Part shown: piece by piece, positions 42,530-55,788 of the stretch
Position numbering within the stretch: position 1 is the stretch's first letter
Layout: each line of letters starts with the position of its first letter
Assembly: GCA_002886105.1 (NCBI GenBank)
Contig: CP025776.1
Span: forward strand, 620,001 to 684,000
DNA length: 64,000 bases
From: Enterobacter sp. EA-1
Lineage (GTDB): Bacteria > Pseudomonadota > Gammaproteobacteria > Enterobacterales > Enterobacteriaceae
Direction: 5' to 3'
Made by a program: the position numbers and the translations under genes
Notes under the pieces: model-generated
The model's input: the letters and a program-made list of their open reading frames with translations, nothing else
Told to the model about the DNA's origin: nothing
Database searches by the model: none

Positions 42530-43294
42530 ATGATAGCCCTTGATTTCAGCGGGCAAACCGCCGTGGTAAGCGGCGGTCTACAGGGTATTGGCAAAGCCAT
42601 CGCTGATTTGCTGCATATCGGCGGCGCGAATGTGGTGGTGGGGGACATCGCCGTTGTGAAACCCGAGCGGGATAGACGCTATGTTGTGCAACCCTGTGAT
42701 GTAGCTTCCCGCACGGATGCGCAGGCATTGATCACTACCGCCGAGGAGGTGTTCGGCGGCGTCGATATTCTGGTGAATAGCTGTGGCGTCTCGGCGATGA
42801 GCCCGGTGGATGCGATGCAGGAAAGGGACTGGCAGCGTATCCTCGACGTTAATGTTAAGGGGCTAAGTTATTTGTCGGAAGCGGCTATCCGCATCATGAA
42901 AACGCAGCGCGCCGGGCGGATCATCAATATCGCCTCGCAGGCCGGGAAAAATGGTTACCGCCTGATGGGACAATATGTCGCGTCCAAGCATGCGGTGCTG
43001 GGGCTGACGCGGGTGATGGCGATTGAACTGGCGCAACACAATATCCCTCCGGTGAATGCTGTTTGTCCGGGGATTGTAGAAACGGAGATGAAATGGCGTG
43101 AACGCCAGCAAGGCGCAGCCTTACGCGGCTTAACGGCGGATGACATTTATGCGGAGGATTGTTCGCAGGTGCTGCTGGGGCGTACTGCGCAGCCACTGGA
43201 TGTGGCGAATGTGGTGGCTTTTCTTGCCAGTCCGCTCGCATCGTACATGACCGGTCAGGCGATTAACGTGACCGGCGGTATGACGATGCATTGA
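42530..43294 (+). CDS. Short-chain dehydrogenase/reductase
   Basis: Unbroken 254-residue classical SDR. It starts MIALDFSGQTAVVSGGLQGI with the glycine-rich NAD(P) loop (SGGLQGIGKA). Catalytic residues: Ser in INIASQAGKNG and the Tyr-x3-Lys pair in GQYVASKHAVLG; the usual NNAG is NSCG. It ends TGQAINVTGGMTMH, a common SDR C-terminus of sugar or acyl dehydrogenases. Start and stop of neighbours are 2-3 bp apart (luxS-like before, convergent YitT gene after). The substrate is unknown; a carbonyl product of the LuxS-like enzyme is a speculative candidate. Confidence 0.85.
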   Translation: MIALDFSGQTAVVSGGLQGIGKAIADLLHIGGANVVVGDIAVVKPERDRRYVVQPCDVASRTDAQALITTAEEVFGGVDILVNSCGVSAMSPVDAMQERDWQRILDVNVKGLSYLSEAAIRIMKTQRAGRIINIASQAGKNGYRLMGQYVASKHAVLGLTRVMAIELAQHNIPPVNAVCPGIVETEMKWRERQQGAALRGLTADDIYAEDCSQVLLGRTAQPLDVANVVAFLASPLASYMTGQAINVTGGMTMH

Positions 43295-43295
43295 C

Positions 43296-43928
43296 TCACG
43301 GCGCTGGCCTTAGCCCGCGTAACGACCTCGGCCGGTGATTCATGGCGATAATCAAATTCAGCAGCGTAGCGCCAACAACAGATACCACCAGCATCGGGAG
43401 GCTCACCACAAACAACGATGCCGTTACGATGCAGGCATCCACCACCATCTGGAATTTACCGGCGCGGATGCCGCTTTTCTCTTGCAGATAGAGCGCCAGA
43501 ATGTTCATACCGCCCGAGGGCTGGCCTTATGGCGGAACAGCACTACAAAGCCCACTCCCATCATAATGTTGGCAAACAGCGTGGCGTAGAACGGATTTAA
43601 CTGGTCGATATGAATAAAACGGCCATGCAAATCGGAAAAGAGCGACACCATCGCCACGGCGCAAAAGGTCTTCAGCGTAAACTGCGCCCCCATGCGGCGT
43701 ACGGATAACCAGTAAAAGGGCAGGTTAATCACAAAGAAGGCGACGCCAAACGAAATGTGCGTGGTGTAGTGGATCAGAAAGGCCAGCCCCGCCGTGCCGC
43801 CGGTCAGCGCGCCTGACTGGCGAAATAGCACCACGCCAAAGGAGATCATCAACGTGCCAAATAACAACGCCAGCGCATCTTCCAGCCAGGGTGTGCGTGA
43901 GTTTAGTCGGGGTGAGGACGTTATCCAT
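43296..43928 (-). CDS. YitT-family (DUF161) membrane protein
   Basis: Inner-membrane protein of the YitT/YczE-like family with about five helices, about 210 residues. It starts MDNVLTPTKLTHT at 43928; a slip near 43890 joins WLEDALALLFGTLMISFGVV and SGALTGGTAGLAFLIHYTTH, the family signature. A slip near 43520 joins GFVVLFRHKASP to GGMNILALYLQEKSGIRAGK. Transport function is suspected in this family but unproven. Read toward the SDR gene. Confidence 0.78.
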
Positions 43929-44124
43929 AAGGGTGCACTATTTATTAAGTGATAAAGATAAGTATCACCTGCAATAAATGCACCCGAGGCTACACCCCGG
44001 ATCGCGTTAAATGGCGGAAAAACAGACGCCGCAGACGCTAACAGTTTGAAATGCCGAAAAGAACGGAATGCATGATGTGTGCGTTTTATGGGTGTTTTAG
44101 GAGTGTTTTGTGCGTATTGTCGAT

Positions 44125-44670
44125 CTACCATGCGTGAAATGGTCGTGTCTTTGCACGGTTTTGGGGCATTCCGCCCCAAATCAGGGCAGTGTATTGCTTC
44201 ACCGGCATCGACAACCCGTTCTCTTTCAGTCGATGAAGCACGACGGAGGTTTTCAGGTGCGCCACGCTCTTATTCTGCGCCAGAATGCCGCTGATCACAT
44301 GGTTAAGCCCCGGCAGATCCGACACCGCCACCTTCAGCAAATAGTCGTTGTCGCCCGTGGTTTTGTAGGCATCAAGAATGGCATCGACGCCGCTGACCAT
44401 CTGGTGAAAGCTTGCCACGCACTCCGGCGTATGGTTCAACAGACGCACTTCAATCAGCCCCAGCATCTCCTGACCCACCGCATCCGGCGCCAGCCCTCGG
44501 CGTGATAACCCAGAATAAGCTGCGCCTGCTCCAGCGCAATACGTCGCACCGGAGCACTGCGATGCAGACAAACCAATCAGCTCACTGAGCTCCTGATTTG
44601 TCAGGCGGCCATTTGACTGCAACAGCGTCAGGATCTTCAGGTCGAAATCATCAATGTTGTACATGGGCAT
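44125..44670 (-). CDS. Lrp/AsnC-family regulator
   Basis: Leucine-responsive-regulator-like protein of about 180 residues. It starts MPMYNIDDFDLKILTLLQSN at 44670 (MYNID at 44664 is an alternative). HTH: RLTNQELSELIGLSASQC, then a short slip region near 44500-44560 before the RAM ligand domain (GLIEVRLLNHTPECVASFHQ, VSGVDAILDAYKTTGDNDYL). Lrp-type proteins often sense amino acids; adjacency to the Met-type transporter and aminotransferase makes it a candidate island regulator. Confidence 0.82.
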   Translation of the reverse strand: MPMYNIDDFDLKILTLLQSNGRLTNQELSELIGLSASQCSGATYCAGAGAAYSGLSRRGLAPDAVGQEMLGLIEVRLLNHTPECVASFHQMVSGVDAILDAYKTTGDNDYLLKVAVSDLPGLNHVISGILAQNKSVAHLKTSVVLHRLKENGLSMPVKQYTALIWGGMPQNRAKTRPFHAW

Positions 44671-44701
44671 CACTAGCGGGCAAAAAAGGGTAACCCCCAG
44701 A

Positions 44702-45217
44702 CTACCAGTTTTTGCTCGGCGGGTTATTCTCAACGCAAGATGCGTCAGCCACAGGCGGGTATCGAACTCAAGCTGGTGATATTGCGGTTCCATATGACAG
44801 CACAACTGATAAAACGCTTTGTTGTGATCTTTTCTCTTTCAGGTGCGCCAGCTCATGCACCACAATCATCCGCAGAAAGGCTTCCGGCGCGTCGCGAAAC
44901 ACCGTCGCCACACGAATTTCCGCTTTGGCTTTCAGCTTACCGCCCTGCACGCGTGATACCGCAGTATGCAGACCGAGGGCATTATTGAGCACATGGATTT
45001 TGCTGTCGTACATCACTTTATTGACCGGTGCGGCGTTACGCAGATACTGGTTTTTCATCTCCAGCGTGTACTGATACAGCGCTTTGTCGGTGGTAATACC
45101 GTGGCTGCCGGGATAGCGTTTTTGCAGCACCTCGCCTAAGCGGTTCTGTTCAATCAATGCGGTTACCTGCACCAGCAGGTTTTCAGGATAGCCCTGAAGG
45201 TAAGTGAGCGTGTTCAT
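44702..45217 (-). CDS. ygjP: YgjP metal-dependent hydrolase (DUF45, M48-like)
   Basis: WLM/DUF45 family putative zinc metallopeptidase of about 167 residues. It starts MNTLTYLQGYPENLLVQVTA. The zinc site HELAHLKEK (HExxH) follows RVATVFRDAPEAFLRMIVV, and the third ligand lies in the CCHMEPQYHQLEFDTRLWLT tail. A slip at about 44835 sits between these. The exact stop is uncertain (44702 or 44730) because another slip follows LTHLALR. Confidence 0.85.
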
Positions 45218-45287
45218 GGCGAAATGTGTTTACTTCCCGACGTATTTAAGCGATAAAACGCGCGAATTTTAGCATTGCGGAGGGGTG

Positions 45288-46469
45288 ATGAGCCGTTGAG
45301 TTAAACGGACAGTTGTTCACTTTAGACAGATTCCCGGTCGGCGTGGAAGATGCGTCATTACAGGCATGGGACGCGGCGGACGAATATCTGCTGCAGCAGG
45401 TGAATGAGGTCACTGGCCCGGTGCTCATCTTCAACGATAGCTTTGGTGCGCTGGCGTGCGCGCTGTCGCAACATCACCCGGTCAGCGTAAACGATTCGTA
45501 CATTGCTGAGCTGGCCACACAGCATAACCTGCGCATCAACGCGCTTGATGAAAACACCGTCACGCAGCAAGACAGCCTTAGCCCGCTGCCCGCTAACCCG
45601 GCGTTGGTGCTGATCAAAGTACCGAAACACCGGCATTGCTGGAACAGCAATTGCGCGCGCTGCGTCAGGTGGTGACACCGCAGACGCGCATTATCGCCGG
45701 GGCGAAATCGCGCGATGTGCACAACTCCACGCTGGCGCTGTTTGAAACGATCCTTGGGCCAACCACCACCACGCTGGCGTGGAAAAGGCGCGCTTGATCA
45801 ACTGTACGTTCAGCGCGCCGAAACTGGCGGATGCGTCCCCGCTGGTGAGCTGGAAACTGGACGGCACCGGCTGGACCATCCATAACCACGCCAACGTATT
45901 TTCGCGCAGCGGTCTTGATATTGGCGCTCGCTTTTTCCTGCAACACTTACCGGAAGGCGTAGAAGGGAAATGGTCGATCTCGGTTGCGGCAATGGCGTGA
46001 TTGGTCTGCAACTGCTGGCGCAAAATCCGGGCAGTCGCGTGCTGTTTGTGGATGAGTCGGCGATGGCGGTCGCCTCTTCCCGGCTCAATGTGGAGTCCAA
46101 CTTACCGGCGGATATCTCGCGTTGTGATTACATGATCAACAACGCGTTGTCGGGCGTGGAGCCGGATCGTTTTGACGCTGTGCTGTGTAACCCACCGTTT
46201 CATCAGCAAAGCGCCATTACCGATCATATTGCCCCACGGCAGATGTTTAATGATGCGCGTCGTTGCCTGAAATACGGGGGCGAACTGCGTATTGTCGGTA
46301 ACCGGCATCTGGACTATTTCCGTAAGCTGAAGAAGGTGTTCGGCAACTGCGAAACGCTGGCGACGAACAATAAGTTTGTCATCCTGAAAGCGGTGAAAGT
46401 GCGAAAAAACGCTAATGCCGTGAACCCTCCTGCCGGACAGGCATCAGCGCCCTCCGGCAGTCGGCTAAC

Positions 46470-46473
<4 letters not shown>
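45288..46473 (+). CDS. rlmG: 23S rRNA m2G1835 methyltransferase RlmG
   Basis: SAM-dependent RsmC/RlmG-family enzyme methylating G1835 of 23S rRNA. The start at 45288 (MS, then a slip to [20 protein letters not shown]). [17 protein letters not shown] and the catalytic [12 protein letters not shown] motif with the SAM loop [14 protein letters not shown] are clear. Slips near 45630, 45780 and 45967. The C-terminus runs past the E. coli one to SGSRLT and its stop touches the convergent fadH stop. Confidence 0.9.
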
Positions 46474-48592
<2,119 letters not shown>

Positions 48593-48599
48593 TCAAAAA

Positions 48600-49100
48600 T
48601 CGTTGCCCTCACCCTAACCCTCTCCCCAAAGGGGAGAGGGGATGTTCTTCCCACCTGAAGAGAGGTGATGATGATTTTCTCCCTCTCCCCTGTGGGGGAG
48701 AGGGCCGAGAGGGATGTTCTTTCCCACCGGGAGAGTGGTGATGATGATTTTTCTCTCTCCCCTGTGGGGGAGAGGACCGGGGAGAGGGATGTTCTTTTCC
48801 CACCGGGAGAGAGGTGATGATGATTTTCTCTCTCCTGTGGGGAGAGGACCGGGGTGAGGGATGTTATCTTCCCACACCGGAGACAGGTGATGATGATTTT
48901 TCTCTCTCTCCCCCTGTGGGGGAGAGGGCTGGGGTGAGGGGATGTTCTTTTCCCACCGGGAGAGGTGATGATGATTTTCTCTCTCTCCCTTGTGGGGGAG
49001 AGAGCTGGGGTGAGGGGATATTCTTTTCCCACCGGGAGAGAGAGCTGAGGATTATTTTCTCCCTCTCCCCTGTGGGGAGAGGGCTGGGGTGAGGGGGCAA
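48600..49100. repeat. Seven-copy ~75-bp tandem repeat with palindromic core
   Basis: Seven imperfect units, centres near 48625, 48690, 48762, 48840, 48915, 48992 and 49070. Each has a CCCTCTCCCC-TGTGG-GGGGAGAGGG palindrome, then GGGGTGAGGGATGTTCTTTT, CCCACCGGGAGAG and GTGATGATGATTTTCTC. Units differ by small changes and at their GGGGG runs. The array lies between fadH and lsrK. Frames across it are open on both strands only because of the repeat; they spell low-complexity peptides and are not credible genes. Confidence 0.88.
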
Positions 49101-49117
49101 AAATTACGCCCGGGTTG

Positions 49118-50668
49118 TCAGCCCGGCGCTGTCCACATGGAAGTCGTCAGCCCGCGGTCCACCAGACCAAGCTGATCGGCATAGATCTTTTGCCACTTCT
49201 GCATCATGGTGTCGTAGAGTTCGCGGTGCTGCGGGTCAGGGGTATATTCATGGCTCCACGCCACCAGCCGTTCGCCGGTGGTCGCCGGTCATCATACAGA
49301 CCGGCGCCCACGCCTGCGGCAATGGCGCAGCCCAGCGCGGTAGCCTCTTTCACCACCGGGACACGTACCGGCAAGCCGGCGACGTCACTTAAAATTTGCC
49401 CCCACAGCGCCCCTTTTGCGCCGCCACCGGCAAACACAGTTATCGAATCGCACACCGGAAAACGCGAGATTTGCGCCCAGATTACAGGCGGAAACGATGG
49501 CGGCGTTCTCTTCCAGCGCGCGAAACAGGGTGGCTTTGTTGCATTTTCCGGATCGATCGAGAGGTTAATAAACGACGGTGCAGCGTGGTACCACTGCTTA
49601 AAGTGCATGGCATCAGAGAAGATCGGCATCACGCCCCACGAACCCGCCGGTACCCGGCTGGCCATCTCTTCCAGCAGGGTGTAAGCATCGACGCCCAGCC
49701 GTTCAGCGATCAATTTTTCCTCTGCACAGAAGGCATCGCGGAACCAGCGCATGGTCAGGCCGGTGAAGAAGCTGATCGACTCCGCCTGCGCCATGCCGGG
49801 AATCACATGCGGATTGACGCGAATATTCATCTCCGGGTCGATACGCACCTGCGGCAAGTTCACCACCTGTTGCCAGAACGTTCCGCCCAGCACGGCGGCC
49901 TGCCCGGCATGCACCACGCCAAGCCCGAGGCAACCCAGTTGTACATCACCGCCGCCCATCACTACCGGCGTGCCTTCGCGCAGGCCGCTCTCCTGCGCAG
50001 CCTCATACGTTACCTCGCCAAGCAGGCTGCCGGTCTCTTTACCGGAGAGAAAATCCGCGCGCAGCCCGGCGATATCCAGCAGCTCGGGGTGCCAGTCGCG
50101 GGTGAACAGATCGAGCAGGCCGGTGGTGCCGGCATTGGAAGGATCCACCGCCAGCCAGCCGGAAAGGCGGGAAGCCAGCCAGTCGCTGATCATCGAAATG
50201 GTCGCGGTGTTACGGTAGATATCCGGGCGGTTATGCGCCAGCCAGAGCAGGCGCGGCATGGCGCTGAGCGCCAGTGTCTGACCGGAGACTTCATACACCT
50301 CGGCTTCGAAGCGATCGTCGTGGATCTCTTTCAGTTCAGCGACTTCACGACTGGCGCGGGCATCAACGTTGGCGCAGGCCCAGAGCGCGTCACCATTGCG
50401 ATCGTAGAGCACAATGCCTTCGCGCATGGAGCAGCAGGCGACAGACTGGATATCTTCTCCGCGCAGGCCGGCATTCGCCAGCGCCTGTCGGATGCACTGG
50501 CAGGCAAGCTGCCAGTTGGCATGAGATCGAACTCCATTGAGCCGGGCACGTTTTCGAGGCTCAGGTGTTTCCACTCGGCTGGCCCACCGCTATCTGCCGC
50601 CCGGATAAGTCGAAGATCACCGCACGAATGCTGCCGGTTCCTGCATCTAACGCTAATAGATAACTCAT
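49118..50668 (-). CDS. lsrK: Autoinducer-2 kinase LsrK
   Basis: FGGY-family kinase that phosphorylates AI-2/DPD in the cytoplasm. The start at 50668 gives [20 protein letters not shown]; then [47 protein letters not shown] and [20 protein letters not shown]. The native end [13 protein letters not shown] at 49118 appears after slips near 49285. Other breaks near 50590, 50535, 49550 and 49475. About 517 residues against 530 in E. coli. Divergent from lsrF by 138 bp; no lsrR gene follows or precedes it. Confidence 0.9.
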
Positions 50669-50747
50669 GGGTTTTTCCCCTCGTGCGGCATCAGAGATAA
50701 AACTGTGATCCTCGTACGGTCGTAAATATAGTTCACCGCCTACGCTT

Positions 50748-50762
50748 TTGAACAATCTTCAA
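50748..50762. promoter_or_regulatory. Inverted repeat in the lsrK/lsrF promoter
   Basis: TTGAA-CAATC-TTCAA in the 138-bp divergent region. It could be a regulator (LsrR-like) operator; this is only a palindrome match. Confidence 0.35.
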
Positions 50763-50806
50763 TCACAAAATCAATGACTCAATCACAGCTTCTGGCGGGG
50801 GATATG

Positions 50807-51694
50807 ATGGCGGATTTAGATGACATCAAAGACGGTAAAGATTTTGGCCTCGACACACCGCAGCATAACGTCCCTTTTGCGCTGAAAGGGTGTGGGGCGC
50901 TGGACTGGGGATGCAGTCGCGGCTGGCGCGGATATTTAACCCGGCGAGCAATCGCACGGTCATGCTCGCATTTGACCATGGCTATTTCCGAGGGGCCGAC
51001 CACCGGGCTGGAGCGCATTGATTTGTCTATTGCGCCGCTGTTCGGTGAAACCGATGTGCTGATGTGTACACGCGGCATTTTGCGCAGCGTGGTGCCGCCC
51101 GCCACCAATAAACCGGTGGTCTTGCGCGCGTCGGGCGGCAACTCGATCCTTGCGGAGTTATCTCGTGAGTGTGTGGCGGTGGCCATGGAGGATGCCCTGC
51201 GTTTGAATGTCTGCGCTGTCGCCGCGCAGGTCTACATTGGCAGTGAATATGAGCATCAATCGATCAGCAATATCATCACGCTGGTGGATGCGGGCAATCG
51301 CTACGGTATCCCGACACTTGCCGTAACGGGCGTTGGCAAAGAGATGACCCGCGATGCCCGCTATTTTGCCCTTGCCAGTCGCATTGCCGCCGAGATGGGC
51401 GCTCAGTTTGTGAAGACCTATTTTGTGGAGCAGGGATTTGAGAAAGTCACCGCGAGCTGCCCGGTGCCGATTGTCATCGCCGGGGGGAAAAAGCTGCCGG
51501 AGCAGCAGGCGCTGGAGATGTGTTTCCGCGCCATTGACCAGAGGTGCATCCGGCGTGGACATGGGGAGAAATATCTTCCAGTCCAGCGCGCCGCTGGCGA
51601 TGCTGAAAGCGGTGAAAAAGTGGTGCATGAAAATATGCGCGCCCATGAGGCGTACCAGTTCTGGCTGGACGAAAAACAAGGAGAGCAACCATGA
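50807..51694 (+). CDS. lsrF: 3-hydroxy-5-phosphonooxypentane-2,4-dione thiolase LsrF
   Basis: Class I aldolase-fold thiolase that cleaves processed phospho-AI-2, about 295 residues. The start [20 protein letters not shown] is chosen by homology; the frame is open from 50774. Conserved [40 protein letters not shown] and [20 protein letters not shown]. Two compensating slip pairs at about 50915-50990 and 51540-51610. Its stop overlaps the lsrG start (ATGA). Confidence 0.92.
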   Translation: MADLDDIKDGKDFGLDTPQHNVPFALKGCGALDWGCSRGWRGYLTRRAIARSCSHLTMAISEGPTTGLERIDLSIAPLFGETDVLMCTRGILRSVVPPATNKPVVLRASGGNSILAELSRECVAVAMEDALRLNVCAVAAQVYIGSEYEHQSISNIITLVDAGNRYGIPTLAVTGVGKEMTRDARYFALASRIAAEMGAQFVKTYFVEQGFEKVTASCPVPIVIAGGKKLPEQQALEMCFRAIDQRCIRRGHGEKYLPVQRAAGDAESGEKVVHENMRAHEAYQFWLDEKQGEQP

Positions 51695-51972
51695 ATGTAA
51701 CGCTGGTGGAGATCAACATTAAACCCGATCGGGTGGAGGAGTTTTTGCAGGTGTTTCGCGCTAACCATGAAGGCGCCATCCGTGAGCCGGGAAATCTGCG
51801 TTTCGATGTGTTGCAGGATCCAAAAGTGAAAACCCGCTTTTTTATTTATGAGGCTTATCAGGATGATGCCGCCGTGCTTGCCCATAAGAAGACACCGCAC
51901 TATCTGGCCTGTGTGGAAAAACTGGAGGAGCTGATGTCTGAGCCGCGTAAAAACGCAGCTTTATTGGCGTGA
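51691..51972 (+). CDS. lsrG: AI-2 phosphate isomerase LsrG
   Basis: Unbroken 93-residue ABM-domain (antibiotic biosynthesis monooxygenase fold) isomerase acting on phospho-DPD before LsrF. It starts [40 protein letters not shown] and [20 protein letters not shown] are typical. Start and lsrF stop share ATGA, so the two are coupled. Confidence 0.94.
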   Translation: MNVTLVEINIKPDRVEEFLQVFRANHEGAIREPGNLRFDVLQDPKVKTRFFIYEAYQDDAAVLAHKKTPHYLACVEKLEELMSEPRKNAALLA

Positions 51973-51990
51973 TGCCAGCCTGACGGCATT

Positions 51991-52012
51991 CCCCTCCCCA
52001 TCGGGAGAGGGG
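51991..52012. terminator. Palindrome between convergent lsrG and patA
   Basis: CCCCTCCC-CATC-GGGAGAGGGG hairpin, 19 bp after the lsrG stop and 8 bp from the patA stop. It resembles the palindromic core of the 48.6-49.1 kb array as a single copy and may serve as a terminator. Confidence 0.5.
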
Positions 52013-52019
52013 GGAACGA

Positions 52020-53465
<1,446 letters not shown>

Positions 53466-53759
53466 CTTCGGGCTCGGGTTACAAAAATCGGGATAAACAC
53501 CGAGGGCAAGACAGGTATGTGCAAGATTTAATCGTCCCGTTTCGCTGAAATAACGCCATTGGCGTGATTAAAATTTGAACGATGGTGAGGGATTTATGCG
53601 GATTGTGCGCCATGGCGGTGCAAAAAATGCCCGCTAATGGGGCGTGACAGTTGAGTGTTATTACGTGATTTCATGCTGAAATTATTAAAATCAGCAGGTT
53701 ACAGGGCATACAAAAATGCGGTTTTAGCGTGAATTGCGATCTAAATCAAATTTAACAAC

Positions 53760-53786
53760 TAAAGATAAATCCATTATCGCCGAAAT
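53760..53786 (+). promoter_or_regulatory. Sigma-28 (FliA) promoter of aer
   Basis: TAAAGATA, 11 bp, GCCGAAAT: a close match to TAAAGTTT-N11-GCCGATAA, about 50 bp before the aer start. Just upstream, TTGCGATCTAAATCAAA resembles a degenerate CRP/FNR site. Confidence 0.85.
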
Positions 53787-53836
53787 AACATTCGCAATAA
53801 TTTTTAACAGACATATAACCTGCCAAGGATGCCACC

Positions 53837-55350
53837 ATGCCTTCTCCGCTTTATGTTAGCCAGCGGGTTTTTCCGCTGGATGACGACATCACCTTATGTC
53901 AACAACCGACGTGCAATATATCACCCACGCGAATGACGCGTTTGTTCCAGGCCAGTGGATACCCTCTGGAAGCGTTACAGGGCAGCCGCACCGGTTCGTC
54001 ACCCGGATATGCCCAAAGCCGCGTTTGCCGATATGTGGTACACGCTCAAACAGGGGGAACCCTGGAGCGGCATCGTTAAAACCGGCGTAAAATGGCGACC
54101 ACTATTGGGTGCGCGCCAACGCGATCCCGATGGTGCGTGACGGGCAGCTTACCGGGTACATGTCGATTCGCACCCGGGCGACGGACGACGAAATTGCCGC
54201 CGTTGAACCGCTGTACAACGCATTAAATGAAGGACGCTGTAATAAGCGGATCCATAAGGGACTGGTGGTGAGCAAAGGTGGTGGGGAAGCCTGCGCGCCA
54301 TGCCGCTCTTGCCTGGCGCGCCCGCAGCGTGATGGTGTGCGCCCGGGCTGCGCAACTGATGGGGTTGTGGCTGGCTGATAGCAGTGCGCTGGCGTTGATG
54401 GTCAGTACACTGGCGATGCTGGCGGGCGGGCTGGCATTTGAGTGGCAAATCGTTCGCCCGGCGGAAAACGTTGCTCGCCAGTGCGCTGAGCGTGGCGACC
54501 GGGGGAGCGTAACAGCGTACAACCGCTCAACCGTAGCGATGAACTGGGGCTTGCGTTACGTGCGGTCGGGCAACTGGGGTTAATGTGCCGTTGGTTGATC
54601 CACGATGTCTCCAGCCAGTCAACAGCGTGCGTAAAGGCAGTGAAACGCTGGCCAAAGGCAACGATGATTTAAATGCGCGTACCCGCGCGACGGTCGACAA
54701 TGTGCAGCAAACCGTGGCGACCATGAGCCAGATGGCGGCATCGGTGCAGACCAGTTCGCAAACCGCGTCGGCGGCAGACCAGCTCTCCAGTTCCGCCAGC
54801 AGTGCGAGCGTCGCACGGCGGAAAAGTGATGGAGACGGTGGTGAAAACCATGGATGAGATAGCCAACAGTACTCAGCGTATTGGTTCAATCACTGCGCTG
54901 ATTAATGACATCGCTTTCCAGACCAATATCCGGCGTTGAACGCCGCGGTCAGAGCGCTGCGCGCGCCGGGGGAGCAGGGCAAAGGATTTGCTGTTGTCGC
55001 CGGAGAGGTTCGCCACCGGCCAGCCGCAGTGCTAATGCAGCCAATGATATTCGCAAGCTTATCGACGCCAGCGCCAGCAAAGTACAATCCGGTTACGATC
55101 AGAGTACGCCGCAGGCCAGAGCATGGATGATATTGTGAGTCAGGTGCAGAACGTGACGGCATTGATCGGGCAAATCAGCCAGTCGGCATCCGAGCAGGCG
55201 GCGGGGCTTTCCGAGTTGACGCGTGCGGTCTCCGAACTGGATGCCATCACCCAACAGAATGCCGGGTTAGTTGAAGAGAGTGCGACAGTGTCGGCGATGG
55301 TGCAGCATCGCGCCGGGCGTTTACAGGATGCCGTTTCCGTATTGCATTAA
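53837..55350 (+). CDS. aer: Aerotaxis receptor Aer
   Basis: Energy-sensing chemoreceptor with an N-terminal FAD-binding PAS domain, F1/membrane anchor, HAMP and signalling domain; about 505 residues. It starts [23 protein letters not shown] region: [20 protein letters not shown] and [20 protein letters not shown]. Signalling hairpin: [26 protein letters not shown]. Many slips, including 54930 and 55017 (CCGG for CCTGG). There is no NWETF tail, as usual for Aer. It shares its flank with patA as in E. coli. Confidence 0.92.
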
Positions 55351-55366
55351 TGCCTGAGAACGAATT

Positions 55367-55399
55367 AAAAACCGCCGGAGATATTCTGGCGGTTTTTTT
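55367..55399 (+). terminator. Intrinsic terminator of aer
   Basis: AAACCGCCGGAGA-TATT-CTGGCGGTTTTTTT stem-loop with seven T, 17 bp after the aer stop. The remainder of the 438-bp gap to the next gene is AT-rich and, apart from the sigma-28 promoter, shows no gene. Confidence 0.9.
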
Positions 55400-55654
55400 A
55401 TCTATAACCATAAAAAAAGTAAGTTTTATTATGTAATGGCCTTATTCGTTCTTTGTTAAATTATTATTAAATATGATTTGAATTGTGAAGTATTAATAAA
55501 CTTTAAAGGCTGTAACTTATTAATTAAATCTGGTTGTTGTAGTAAATATATTGCTCAGATCAATTTTCCCGTACATATAACGATCGATACAGGGGTATTA
55601 ATCGCCTGTAACTATCAGTTTATACAATAAGTAATTAAAAAACGATCAAACTCA

Positions 55655-55681
55655 TAAAGTTAGCGTTTCGGTTACCGATAA
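55655..55681 (+). promoter_or_regulatory. Sigma-28 promoter of the chemoreceptor gene
   Basis: TAAAGTTA, 11 bp, ACCGATAA: nearly exact FliA promoter, 107 bp before the start codon. It places the gene in the flagellar/chemotaxis regulon. Confidence 0.9.
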
Positions 55682-55788
55682 CGTTAGGTGGTTGCTTTCT
55701 TTTTATACGCACCAGTGGACTTAAGCTCGCCTTTTCGATTAGGGGCGTGTGATTTACTCAGCAAAATAATCAATCCCATGGAGAATAT

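Noticed and set aside
48600-49100. CRISPR array
   Set aside because: Units are about 75 bp and repeat along their whole length; there are no unique spacers and no cas genes nearby.
49396-50700. 434-codon plus-strand open frame opposite lsrK
   Set aside because: It is the antisense shadow of lsrK (GC-rich third positions); composition is Arg/His/Gln-rich with no recognisable domain.
50669-50755. Remnant of lsrR or lsrB upstream of lsrK
   Set aside because: The 29 codons in frame before the lsrK start do not resemble either protein; treated as untranslated leader.
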